Source: Limnohabitans planktonicus II-D5
GTDB taxonomy: Bacteria > Pseudomonadota > Gammaproteobacteria > Burkholderiales > Burkholderiaceae_C
Length of the DNA stretch: 64,000 nucleotides
Direction: 5' to 3'
Assembly (NCBI RefSeq): GCF_001270065.2
Contig: NZ_LFYT02000005.1
Coordinates: forward strand, 186,001 to 250,000
In this document: in pieces, positions 52,554 to 61,901 of the stretch
Position numbering within the stretch: the first letter of the stretch is position 1
Layout: the number at the start of each line of letters is the position of its first letter
The notes under the pieces: model-generated
Databases searched by the model: none
Told to the model about the DNA's origin: nothing
What the model saw: only the letters and a program-made list of their open reading frames with translations
Position numbers and translations under genes: made by a program

Positions 52554-54660
52554 TAGTTGTTGGCTCTTTTCTTTGTATTGGCTGCTGTCTTGCAGGCTTT
52601 GGATGTTGAAGTTGCCGCCACTACCGAAGGGGTTGGTTCCTACCTTGGCCTTGACTTGCTCGCCCTTGACCACTGCGCCTTTGAGGTGGTGTCACCGCCT
52701 GATTCAATGTTGACGCTGTTGCCCGCCACCTGGCTGTTCGCGAACGTGGTGCTGTTGCCCGCGCCTTGGCCTGTGGCTTGGCTGGCACTGGCCGTAAACC
52801 CATGCCGCCGCCGCCATTGCCCAACTGCATGGCTACGCCCACGCTGCCGCTCTTGCTTTGGTTGCTGCTGCTTTCTTGCGTGGTGTTTTGCGCGGCCAGC
52901 AAGTTCACTTGGTCGTCGGCTTTGAGGGTGACGGTTTTAGCGGCTTGGACCTTGCTGCCTTGCACCGTGATGTCGCTGTCTTTGCCCGTGTCATTGGGCG
53001 CACCTGCGGTGCGGGTGGCTTGGATGCTGACGTTGCCGCCTGCATTGACCTTGCTGCCCTTGGCGCTGTCGGCGCTGCTTTGTTGTTTGGACTGGCTGCT
53101 GGATGCGCCCAGGCTCAGGCTGATGCCGATGCCGCCTGCTTTGTCTGCAGCGTTGCCTTCGACCATCTTGCCGTCTGCGTTTTTCACCATGCCATTGGCA
53201 TCGCCTTGACCCGCTTGAACAGCATCCGCGCCTTGCTTGAGGTTGAACCCCGCATTGGCCGCTGCCAGGGCTTGCATGCGGCCGCTGCTGGTGTTGCCTG
53301 CCGCTTGCAGTTGGTTGTTGGCCGTTTGCAGGGCACTGATCACCGGGCTGGTGATGGCCACCGTCAGGCCGCTTTGCTTGAACTTTTGTTCGGTGCTTTG
53401 GCTGCCGGTTTCTCTGGCTTCTTGGATGTCCACTGTCTTCGCAGTGATGTCGATGTTGCCGCTACCGGAGGGGCTGTTCAGTCCGGGCGCGAGCACATCA
53501 CTGCCTGTTTGCGTGTAGGTCTGGCCTGCGGTGATGGTCACGTTACCGCCCGTGCTGCCCACGGTGCTGCCTGCTGCCGTGGTGCTTTGGCCTTGGCTGT
53601 CCACGCTTTGCATTTGCTTGCCGATGGTCACGCTCAGGCCGCCTCCGCTCAAGAGACCGGACTTGGTGGTTTGGCTGAAACTGCTTTGGTTTTGCGTGTT
53701 TTGCGCTGCTTCAATTTTGACGTTACCGCCCGCCTTGAGAATCACGTCCTGGTCGGCCAGCACGTTGGAGCCTTTGACGTTGAGGTCTTTGCCTGCGGTG
53801 ATGTTGACGCTTTGGCCTTCAAAGCTGCTGCCCACAGCGGTGGTGCTTTGGCTGGCCGTGCGGCTGGTGGTGGTGCTGCTGGTGAACCAACCGCTGCTGT
53901 TGCTTCGCGTCGATTGTGCGGTGCTCAGGCTTTGTTCACCTGCGCTGATGTTCACGTTGCGCCCTGCGTCCACCAACAAGCCTACTTGAGCTTGTACGTT
54001 GGCCGCCCGGGCGTTGACGTCTTGCCCCGCCTGAATGCTCAGCTCGCCCACGGCGCTGATTTGCGTGCCCACTTCCTGGCTTTGGCTGGTGCGCAGGTAG
54101 CGGTTGGCGTCGTAGGTGGTGTCTTGGCTGTGCGATTGGGTCACGGTCTTGAGGTTCACGTCTCGCCCGGCGTTCAGGCTCAGGCTGCCCGCGCTGGCTA
54201 CGGCCGCCGCTGTAAGTGTCACGTCGCGCCCTGCGCTCAGGCTCAGTTGCCCGGCTTGCCCGCTGCCATCGCCCGTGAGCATGACTTGGCCGATGCCTTG
54301 CAGTTGGGTACGGCTTTCTGCGCGGCTGGCACCTGCGCTCACGCCGGCCTGGGTTTGCGTGTCGGTGGTGCTGGCCACGCTCAGGTCGCGGCCCGCGCTC
54401 AGGCTCAGGCTGCTTTGGGCCCGGATCAGGCCGCCGATGTTTTGCAGGTCTTGCGTGGCAGCCATGTCCACGCTTTGTGCGCTGACGCTGCCGCTGTTGC
54501 GGATGTCTTGTCCGCTCACGCTCAGGCGGGTGCGGGCGCTCAGGGTGCCGCTGTTGTTGAGGGCGCTGCCTGCGGCCAGATCGACTTGCCCCCCCGACAT
54601 GAGGGCGCCGTTGCCGCTGACATCACCTTCTCGCAACCGCCCTTCCAGGCACTGCGCGCA
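52554..54660 (-). pseudogene. CdiA/FhaB-like haemagglutinin-repeat fragment
   Basis: About 700 codons of filamentous-haemagglutinin repeat without the N-terminal secretion domain or a C-terminal toxin. Repeats such as GQLSLSAGRDVTLTAAAVA, SLSLNAGRDVNLKTVTQSHS, LSIQAGQDVNARAANVQ and VNISAGEQSLSTAQ form the beta-helix. Compared with the second copy (57140-58075), single bases are missing near 52796 and near 52690, which break the frame; the last readable part is SLQDSSQYKEKSQQLGG. The left end merges with a gtrA 3'-end fragment. It lies downstream of the immunity-like gene, where orphan cdiA fragments normally sit. Confidence 0.85.
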
Positions 54661-54688
54661 GCGCATAGTTTTGAATCTTGCGCATTCA

Positions 54689-55075
54689 TCATGCATTCAT
54701 CAAATCATCGGACACGGTTCCAGTATCAAAAAACTGTTTGAATGCCTGCCGGACAATGACGGGATCCCGACAAATGCAATTGCTGCGCCAAACATCCCCA
54801 AGGATCGTTATCTCTTCCGATCTTGACTCTCCGTTTTGATACGTACGCACAAGCCAATCGTCTTCGGTTTCATATCCGAAGGTAAGTAAATATTTACCGT
54901 CTTCAAATCTAACTTGCAACGACTTTTCAAAGCCATTTTCTTCATCTCCATCAAGCGTAACGGTTCCCCCCCCCGATTCAAGAACCATCAATTTCTTGTT
55001 GACATCAGACCAATTGGGTTTTCGTATGTTCCCACCCACGCCACAATTGCTCCACGACAGCATAGTAAATTTCAT
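54689..55075 (-). CDS. Imm1-like immunity protein
   Basis: 128 residues, intact, 4 bases downstream of the toxin stop codon. The composition is acidic with beta-rich segments (GGGTVTLDGDEENGFEKSLQ, FEDGKYLLTFGYETEDDW), and the C-terminal VIVRQAFKQFFDTGTVSDDL matches the end pattern of the Imm1 family, whose members are paired with deaminase toxins. It should bind and neutralise the deaminase encoded upstream. The base composition is lower in GC than in its neighbours, typical of exchanged toxin-immunity cassettes. The family call is from memory of the pattern. Confidence 0.75.
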   Translation of the reverse strand: MKFTMLSWSNCGVGGNIRKPNWSDVNKKLMVLESGGGTVTLDGDEENGFEKSLQVRFEDGKYLLTFGYETEDDWLVRTYQNGESRSEEITILGDVWRSNCICRDPVIVRQAFKQFFDTGTVSDDLMNA

Positions 55076-55079
55076 TTTT

Positions 55080-58000
55080 TTACAGCTTTCCCAACTTAGT
55101 CATACCAGGTTTCCAAAAGTACGTAATACCAGCCATTTGATCCACAATTGTCAATGACTTTAATCCAGCAGCTTCGGCTGCTGCTGGGATATCCCCTCTA
55201 CAGTAAGTACAGACGGGCTCACCTTTAACCGTAAGCGTCATATCAGCACCTTTTGCAACTCCTGCGTTGGATGCTTGCTGAATGACACCAATTTCCGCAT
55301 GAGCAGTAGCCATATTGCCGTTGACATTCCCAAGACCTTGCGCATCTCTAGCAGCAACTCTATCGGCTGGCACCAACGTGATCTCTGAGGCATTGGCCGC
55401 AGCAACTGGCCTCGCACCTTGATTTGTGTCGATGTATACCTGTCCGTTGACTTTGCCTTCTGCAACGACCTTAATGTTATTCATATTGGCACCGCTAGCA
55501 ACCAAAGATTCGTTTGAAAGTTGTTCCGCAAGCTTCGGTCCCGTAGCCGAATTCGCAGTCCCTCCCGAGGTTACTGGGGGTGTAATTTCCCCTACAACTT
55601 TGCCTCCCCCACTTGCCTCCGCACCTGGCAAGGTGGGCTTCGTTGCAATCGGATTTCCGTTGACATCCGTGAGCGTCGTTTTGCCATAAATTGTACCGTT
55701 GCTACCGTATGGGCTCGTGGCCGTGGCATCGGTTGCTGTCGGCGACTTCGCCGCCACGTTCTCACTTACCCCATTCAATTCAACCTTGGTTTTATTTACA
55801 GAGGTTGCCTGCTCCGCTGAAACCACCGCGTTATCAATCACCGTGTTCACAGTGTTAACAACTTTGACACCCGCTTTCACACCTGCCGCCTGCAATGGGT
55901 CCAGCGCCATACCAATCGTTTCTCTTTGCGCCCCCGTCAGGTCTTTGGTGAAGTAGTTACCACCATTGGTTTGCAGTCGTGCTGTTTCGATCTGATTATT
56001 TGCGCTTGCAATCTGTGCATCTGCTTCTTTGATCCTTGCGCTAATCGCGTCTTTCGTTGCGCTGTCATTGCTCAGGTTTCTCTCAGACAAGAGCGCAATC
56101 TTGTAATCCTGCAAATCTTGGATATCTTGCTGAACCTTGGTTTGAGCTTGAGTGCATGAAGCAGATGACCCACCTTGGCATGCATTGATCAACTTATCGT
56201 TGTTGGCCAGGCTGGTTTTGATATCCAGCGACTTGGTTCGATTCGCCTTGCTGAGGTCAACTGTTGTCAAATAGTTATTCGCCGTCGCATTGAACGCCGT
56301 AGCACCTCCAGTCACGCTGCCGCCGCTGGCCGCTGCACCTACCGCCGTTCCGGCTGCCAGCACCAGGGCTTGCTTGACTTCTGCGGGAAGGTTAGTTTCT
56401 TTAAGGGCTTGGCCCACTTGGTCAATCACCGCCTGGCTGGTGCCTGCGCCCACTGCGCCTTGCACGCCACCCGTTAAACCTCCCACAACGGCATGCATGG
56501 CAATTCGGCTTGAGCCGCCTTCTTTCCATGCGTCCATCCCCGCCTTGTCGCCTGAGGCAAGGGCTTTGTCGTATTGCGTCTTGGCATAGTCCCCCACCGC
56601 CTTGCTCGCCTGCTTGCCAAACTCACTGGTGATCGCCACTTGTGCATTGACTTCGTCTTTGACCTGATCTTTGTTGAAGATCGGCGCAATGCTGGTGCCC
56701 TTGTCTCCGGTTCTGGCTGCCGTGTTACCCGCCACGCCACTGATGCCTGCCGTGGTCGTGCTTTGGGCTGAGCCCTTGTCACTGCCCACACCCACACCGC
56801 TCATGCCCGCACTGGCGCTCTTGCCGGGCAGGGTGCCTGCGCCTATGCCCACGCTCACGCTGTTGGCGCTGTAGTTGGCACTGTTTTGCAGGTCGGTGGT
56901 GGTGGTGCCTTGCTTGGCTTCGTAGCTGTTTTTGTTGTTGTCGATGGCCGCTTGGGTGCTGGTGATTTGCCCGCCCGTGAGGGTGGTCTTGCCTTGCACG
57001 TTGACTTGGAAGCCGCCTTCGCCTGCGCGGATGGCGCTTTGTTCACCCACGCTCAGGTAGTCGCTGTTGATGCTGCTCTTGGCCAGGTTCACGCTGCCGC
57101 TGACACCCGCGCCCACCATGACCGAGCCGCCTGCGCTCTTGCTGCTTTCTTTGTATTGGCTCTTGTCTTGCAGGCTTTGGATTGTCAGGTTGCCGCCCAC
57201 CTTGGCCGTGACTTGATCGCCCTTGACCACTGCGCCTTTGAGGTTGGTGTCGCCGCCTGATTCAATGTTGACGGTATTGCCCGCCACTTGGCTGTTGGTG
57301 TACGTGGTGCTGTTGCCCGCACCTTGGCCCGTGGCTTTGCTGGCACTGGCCGTGAAGCCCATGCCGCCACCGCCATTGCCCAACTGCATGGCTAAGCCAA
57401 TGCTGCCGCTCTTGCTTTGGTTGCTGTTGCTTTCTTGCGTGGTGTTTTGTGCGGCCAGCAAGTTCACTTGGTCGTCGGCTTTGAGGGTGACGGTTTTACC
57501 GGCTTGGACCTTGCTGCCTTGCACGGTGATGTCGCTGTCTTGGCCCGTGTCATTGGGCGCACCTGCGGTGCGGGTGGCTTGGATGCTGACGTTGCCGCCT
57601 GCATTGACCTTGCTGCCCTTGGCGCTGTCGGCGCTGCTTTGTTGTTGGGACTGGCTGCTGGATGCGCCCAGGCTCAGGCTGATGCCGATGCCGCCTGCTT
57701 TGTCTGCAGCGTTGGCTTCGACCATCTTGCCGTCTGCGTTTTTCACCATGCCATTGGCATCGCCTTGACCCGCTTGAACAGCATCCGCGCCTTGCTTGAG
57801 GTTGAACCCCGCATTGGCTGCCGCCAGGGCTTGCATGCGGCCGCTGCTGGTGTTGCCTGCCGCTTGCAGCTGGTTGTTGGCCGTTTGCAGGGCGCTGATC
57901 ACCGGGCTGGTGATGGCCAGCGTCAGGCCGCTTTGCTTGAACTTTTGTTCGGTGCTTTGGCTGCCGGTTTCGCGCGCTTCTTTGATGTCCACTGTCTTCG

Positions 58001-58163
58001 CAGTGATGTCGATGTTGCCGCTACCGGAGGGGCTGTTCAGTCCGGGCGCGAGCACATCACTGCCTGTTGTGTGTAGGTCTTGCCAGCATTGATGCTCACA
58101 TTGCCGCCGGTGGAGCCAACGGTGGTAGTGCAACAGCCGCCCCTTCAACGTCTGAACGCCCAA
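55080..58163 (-). CDS. CdiA-like protein, 5'-truncated, with C-terminal deaminase toxin domain
   Basis: The frame gives 1027 codons, but the first roughly 30 are out of frame: one base is missing near 58070 relative to the other copy, and the N-terminal secretion domain is absent, so this is a remnant. Residues 31-480 are haemagglutinin-type repeats. Then comes a hydrophobic Gly/Ala-rich pre-toxin region (HAVVGGLTGGVQGAVGAG) and a helical part. The last 140 residues are a nucleic-acid/nucleotide deaminase-type domain: VYIDTNQGARPV, ATAHAEIGVIQQA (His955, Glu957) and PVCTYCRGDIP (Cys985, Cys988). These supply the zinc site and proton shuttle. The toxin part is open and undamaged. Confidence 0.85.
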   Translation of the reverse strand: MGVQTLKGRLLHYHRWLHRRQCEHQCWQDLHTTGSDVLAPGLNSPSGSGNIDITAKTVDIKEARETGSQSTEQKFKQSGLTLAITSPVISALQTANNQLQAAGNTSSGRMQALAAANAGFNLKQGADAVQAGQGDANGMVKNADGKMVEANAADKAGGIGISLSLGASSSQSQQQSSADSAKGSKVNAGGNVSIQATRTAGAPNDTGQDSDITVQGSKVQAGKTVTLKADDQVNLLAAQNTTQESNSNQSKSGSIGLAMQLGNGGGGMGFTASASKATGQGAGNSTTYTNSQVAGNTVNIESGGDTNLKGAVVKGDQVTAKVGGNLTIQSLQDKSQYKESSKSAGGSVMVGAGVSGSVNLAKSSINSDYLSVGEQSAIRAGEGGFQVNVQGKTTLTGGQITSTQAAIDNNKNSYEAKQGTTTTDLQNSANYSANSVSVGIGAGTLPGKSASAGMSGVGVGSDKGSAQSTTTAGISGVAGNTAARTGDKGTSIAPIFNKDQVKDEVNAQVAITSEFGKQASKAVGDYAKTQYDKALASGDKAGMDAWKEGGSSRIAMHAVVGGLTGGVQGAVGAGTSQAVIDQVGQALKETNLPAEVKQALVLAAGTAVGAAASGGSVTGGATAFNATANNYLTTVDLSKANRTKSLDIKTSLANNDKLINACQGGSSASCTQAQTKVQQDIQDLQDYKIALLSERNLSNDSATKDAISARIKEADAQIASANNQIETARLQTNGGNYFTKDLTGAQRETIGMALDPLQAAGVKAGVKVVNTVNTVIDNAVVSAEQATSVNKTKVELNGVSENVAAKSPTATDATATSPYGSNGTIYGKTTLTDVNGNPIATKPTLPGAEASGGGKVVGEITPPVTSGGTANSATGPKLAEQLSNESLVASGANMNNIKVVAEGKVNGQVYIDTNQGARPVAAANASEITLVPADRVAARDAQGLGNVNGNMATAHAEIGVIQQASNAGVAKGADMTLTVKGEPVCTYCRGDIPAAAEAAGLKSLTIVDQMAGITYFWKPGMTKLGKL

Positions 58164-58525
58164 AACCGGCTAAAGACAAAGGTCTGTCCTGCCGCGATCA
58201 CCATGGCCAGAAACAGCGCCAGCAGTGAAGGCCAGTTCAGCAGTCGGTAAAACAGCACAAAGGCGGCTTCATTGCAGGCAAAGCCCGCCAGGGCCGTGAG
58301 CGCAAAGCGGCGAAAGCTTTGCCCCAAGGTGGTGGCGCTGCCTGCAAAGCTGAGCCAGCGGTGGCCCACAAAGCTCAGGCCAAAAGCCACCACAAAGCCG
58401 GCCACATTGGCCAGCTCGGGCCACCAGTGGTCGCGCAAGAGCGAAAACACGCCCATGTGGGTCAGGGCGGCGCTGGCACCCACCAGCCCAAACCAAACGC
58501 CCGAGTGCAGCCCGACTCGCCTCAC
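58145..58525 (-). CDS. GtrA-family membrane protein (flippase-like)
   Basis: 126 residues with four hydrophobic helices (GVWFGLVGASAALTHMGVFS, NVAGFVVAFGLSFVGHRWLS, FRRFALTALAGFACNEAAFV and PSLLALFLAMVIAAGQTFVF), ending SRFWAFRR, the normal GtrA end. GtrA proteins are thought to flip undecaprenyl-phosphate-linked sugars. The start overlaps the stop of the GT2 gene by 4 bases. The stop codon is only about 10 bases from the broken end of the cdiA-like remnant, and its 3' end is copied twice further left. Confidence 0.93.
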   Translation of the reverse strand: MRRVGLHSGVWFGLVGASAALTHMGVFSLLRDHWWPELANVAGFVVAFGLSFVGHRWLSFAGSATTLGQSFRRFALTALAGFACNEAAFVLFYRLLNWPSLLALFLAMVIAAGQTFVFSRFWAFRR

Positions 58526-59508
58526 GCCACGTCCTGTCCAGGGGTGGCCTGCAAGCCAGCGCCTGTGCGGTCCTTGAGTAAATAGTTGGGGCGGCGCTTG
58601 ACCTCGTCATAAATGCGTCCCACGTATTCGGCCATGAGGCCCAGCGAAAACAGCTGGATGCCGCTGAAAAACATGACGCTGACCACAATCGTGGCGTAGC
58701 CCGGCACCAGAATGCCCCACAAAAAGTATTCAGCCACCACCCAGGCGCCATAGCCCATGGCCGTGAAGGCCAAAATCAAGCCCACCATGGTCAGCAAGCG
58801 CAAGGGCACCGTGGAAAACGCCAGCATGCCCGTGAGCGCCAGCGAAAACGCCCCGCGCAAGCCAAAGCTGCTTTGCCCGGCTTGACGCGGCAGGGGCTCG
58901 TAATCGACCGCCACACTGGGAAAGCCCACCCAGGCATAAAGCCCCTTCATGAAGCGGTTACGCTCGGGCAGGGCATTGAGCGCCTGCACCACGCGCTGGT
59001 CCATGAGCCGGAAATCGCCTGCATTGGCCGGAATTTCCACACGGTTGCCCCAGTTGATCAGGCGGTAAAACCAGCCGGTCAGCCAGCCATGCAAAGCCGA
59101 TTGGTCCTCGCGGGTACGGCGCACGGCATAGACCACATCCAGGCCTTCGCGCCACTTTTGCAACATCAGGGGCACCAGTTCCACCGGGTGCTGGCCGTCG
59201 GCGTCCATCAGCACCACCACGTCGCCACGGGCCGCTTCCAGCCCGGCGGTCAGGGCCGCTTCCTTGCCAAAATTGCGCGACAAGTCGAGCAACACCACCT
59301 CGGGCCATTGGGCACACAGGTCTCGGGCCACCTGTGCCGTGTTGTCACGGCTGCCGTCGTTGATGAGGATGATTTCGACCCGCGCCGCCAAGGTCTTGAG
59401 CACTTGCAGCACAGCAGGCACCACCTGAGGCAAGTTGCGGGCCTCGTTGTAGGCGGGCATGACGCACGACAGCGTCAGCGAATCTTGGGTGCGGGCCAGA
59501 CGGGACAT
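58522..59508 (-). CDS. GT2 glycosyltransferase (ArnC/GtrB/DPM1-like)
   Basis: 328 residues from the ATG at 59508, preceded by GGAG at 9 bases; the open frame starts further up in repeat sequence. The GT-A core reads LSCVMPAYNEARNLPQVVPA, ILINDGSRDNTAQVA and VVLMDADGQHPVELVP (DxD-type), and FGKEAALTAGLEAARGDV. Two C-terminal membrane helices follow (LLTMVGLILAFTAMGYGAWV and TIVVSVMFFSGIQLFSLGLM). It attaches a sugar to undecaprenyl phosphate. Coupled with GtrA, it probably supplies the donor for the ArnT-like transferase (inference). Confidence 0.93.
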   Translation of the reverse strand: MSRLARTQDSLTLSCVMPAYNEARNLPQVVPAVLQVLKTLAARVEIILINDGSRDNTAQVARDLCAQWPEVVLLDLSRNFGKEAALTAGLEAARGDVVVLMDADGQHPVELVPLMLQKWREGLDVVYAVRRTREDQSALHGWLTGWFYRLINWGNRVEIPANAGDFRLMDQRVVQALNALPERNRFMKGLYAWVGFPSVAVDYEPLPRQAGQSSFGLRGAFSLALTGMLAFSTVPLRLLTMVGLILAFTAMGYGAWVVAEYFLWGILVPGYATIVVSVMFFSGIQLFSLGLMAEYVGRIYDEVKRRPNYLLKDRTGAGLQATPGQDVA

Positions 59509-59617
59509 GCCACATTTCTCCAGAATTGACAAAAGCACTTGAGGTGCCCGTTTCCACACCGGAAACAAACCCCCATTGAACGCCGCAAAGCATAACCCCA
59601 GAACGCCGCCGCAAATG

Positions 59618-60147
59618 CCGGGGCCTTCGACCGCCGTCAAATACCGCCCGCAGGACGGCACTCGCAGAGTCCGACATGTGCCCGCATCACCCCCGCCGTC
59701 CGCACAAGCACCCTCGCGGCAATCAAACAATCGTCGGGGTCTTCGACCGCCGACCTACAAATACCGCCCGCAGGTCGGCACTCGCAGAGTCCGACATTCT
59801 GGTTTGCACCGTTACCCCACGCACAGGCGACATCGGTGGGCGCACAAACGTCGGGGTCTTCGACCGCCGACCTACAAATACCGCCCGTAGGTCGGCACTC
59901 GAAGAGTCCGACATTCTGGTGTACACCGTTACCCCACGCACAGGCGACATCGGTGGGCACGCAGGCGTCGGGGTCTTCGACCGCCGACCTACAAATACCG
60001 CCCCGTAGGTCGGCACTCGAAGAGTCCGACATTCTGGTGTACACCGTTACCCCACGCACAGGCGACATCGGTGGGCACGCAGGCGTCGGGGTCTTCGACC
60101 GCCGACCTACAAATACCGCCCGTAGGTCGGCACTCGCAGAGTCCCAC
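59618..60147. repeat. REP/BIME tandem array 4, period 117-120 bp
   Basis: Five class A hairpins (59650, 59770, 59887, 60005, 60122) alternate with five class B (59618, 59733, 59849, 59967 and 60085). The leftmost pair is degenerate, and the first two A copies begin GCAG rather than GTAG. The facing spacer is 11-12 bases (AAATACCGCCC type). The array fills the divergent gap between the GT2 gene and argS, ending about 40 bases from the argS start codon. Confidence 0.9.
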
Positions 60148-60187
60148 ATTACCGGCTGCCGCCGCACGCCCCGTAAAATGGCCGCCT

Positions 60188-61885
60188 ATGCTTTCTGCCA
60201 AACAACATCTGCTCGCCGCCCTGTCGGCTGAACTTGAAAAACTCCAGCCCGGTGCCGGTTCGCGTGCCGCCTTTGAATCCCCCAAAGTGGCCGCCCACGG
60301 CGACCTGGCTTGCACTGCCGCCATGCAGCTGGCCAAGGCCCTCAAACAAAACCCCCGGCAACTGGGCGAAACGCTGCGTGCCGCCTTGCTGACCACCCCC
60401 GCCTTTGAGCGTTGGGTGGAAGCCATCGAGCTGGCGGGCCCGGGCTTCATCAATATCCGCCTCAAAGACACCGCCAAACAAGCCGTGGTGCACGAGGTGT
60501 TGCAAGCGGCTGACTGCTTTGGCCAGCAGCCCGCGCAAGCGGGCAAGGTGCTGGTCGAATTCGTCTCGGCCAACCCCACAGGCCCGCTGCATGTGGGCCA
60601 CGGCCGCCAGGCCGCTCTGGGTGACGCGATTTGCAACCTGCTGACCACACAAGGCCAGCAGGTCTACCGCGAGTTTTATTACAACGATGCGGGCGTGCAG
60701 ATTGGCACGCTGGCCAAGAGCACGCACATGCGCTCCCTTGGCCTTAAACCTGGTGACGCCAGTTGGCCGACAGACCCCGACAACCCCGAAAGCAAAGCCT
60801 TCTACAACGGCGACTACATCCAGGACATCGCCAACGACTTTTTGGCCAAAAAGACGGTCAAGTCTGACGACCGCGAGTTCACCGCCAGTGGCGATGTGAA
60901 CGACCTGGACGGCATGCGCCAGTTCGCCGTGGCCTACCTGCGCCACGAGCAAGACCTGGACCTCAAAGCCTTCGACGTGAAGTTCGACAACTACTACCTG
61001 GAGTCGAGCCTTTACACCAGCGGCAAGGTCGACGCGGCCGTACAAAAGCTCAAGGACGCGGGCAAGACCTACGAACAAGACGGTGCGCTGTGGCTCAAAT
61101 CCACCGATTACGGCGACGACAAAGACCGCGTCATGCGCAAGGGCGACGGCACCTACACCTACTTTGTGCCCGATGTGGCCTATCACATCACCAAGTGGGA
61201 ACGTGGCTTTACCCGCGTTGTCAACATCCAAGGCACCGACCACCACGGCACGATTGCCCGAGTGCGTGCAGGCCTGCAAGCGGCCAACGTGGGCATCCCC
61301 GAGGGCTACCCTGACTACGTGCTGCACACCATGGTGCGCGTGATGCGCGGCGGCGAAGAGGTCAAGATCTCCAAGCGTGCGGGCAGCTACGTCACCCTGC
61401 GCGACCTGATCGAGTGGACCAGCAAGGATGCGGTGCGTTTCTTCTTGCTCTCGCGCAAGCCTGACACCGAATACATCTTTGACATCGACCTGGCGCTGGC
61501 GCAAAACAACGACAACCCGGTGTACTACGTTCAGTACGCGCACGCCCGCATCTGCTCAGTGCTCAATGCATGGGGAGGTGACACCGCCAGCTTGACGCAC
61601 GCCGACCTTTCTGCCCTGCAAAGCCCGCAAGCCCACGCGCTGATGCTGGCCCTGGCCAAGTACCCCGAGATGCTGACGTCGGCAGCCAACGACTTCGCGC
61701 CGCACGACGTGACCTTCTATTTGCGCGATCTGGCCTCGCAGTACCACAGCTACTACGACGCCGAGCGCATTTTGGTGGACGACGAAGCGGTTAAAAAAGC
61801 GCGTCTGGCGCTGGTGGCGGCCACCGCACAGGTGCTGCGCAATGGTTTAAAGGTTTTGGGCGTGTCTGCGCCCGTCAAGATGTAA
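60188..61885 (+). CDS. argS: Arginine-tRNA ligase
   Basis: 565 residues from the ATG at 60188. It charges tRNA-Arg with arginine. The class I signatures are present: HIGH as [17 protein letters not shown], and KMSKS replaced by [12 protein letters not shown], as is usual for arginyl enzymes. The N-terminal Add1 domain and the C-terminal anticodon DALR domain ([20 protein letters not shown]) are complete. The frame is open upstream through the repeat array; the family start is the one used. The short leader is hemmed in by REP array 4. Confidence 0.97.
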   Translation: MLSAKQHLLAALSAELEKLQPGAGSRAAFESPKVAAHGDLACTAAMQLAKALKQNPRQLGETLRAALLTTPAFERWVEAIELAGPGFINIRLKDTAKQAVVHEVLQAADCFGQQPAQAGKVLVEFVSANPTGPLHVGHGRQAALGDAICNLLTTQGQQVYREFYYNDAGVQIGTLAKSTHMRSLGLKPGDASWPTDPDNPESKAFYNGDYIQDIANDFLAKKTVKSDDREFTASGDVNDLDGMRQFAVAYLRHEQDLDLKAFDVKFDNYYLESSLYTSGKVDAAVQKLKDAGKTYEQDGALWLKSTDYGDDKDRVMRKGDGTYTYFVPDVAYHITKWERGFTRVVNIQGTDHHGTIARVRAGLQAANVGIPEGYPDYVLHTMVRVMRGGEEVKISKRAGSYVTLRDLIEWTSKDAVRFFLLSRKPDTEYIFDIDLALAQNNDNPVYYVQYAHARICSVLNAWGGDTASLTHADLSALQSPQAHALMLALAKYPEMLTSAANDFAPHDVTFYLRDLASQYHSYYDAERILVDDEAVKKARLALVAATAQVLRNGLKVLGVSAPVKM

Positions 61886-61901
61886 TTCACTGTAATTCAC
61901 G

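Noticed and set aside
52858..54741. 627-codon plus-strand frame over the cdiA fragment
   Set aside because: Antisense of the haemagglutinin repeat; composition is repetitive and no family is recognisable.
48246..58525. Complete Ara4N (arn) operon
   Set aside because: arnA, arnB, arnD and arnE/F-like genes are absent; the YdjC deacetylase and GtrA fit a hexosamine pathway better.
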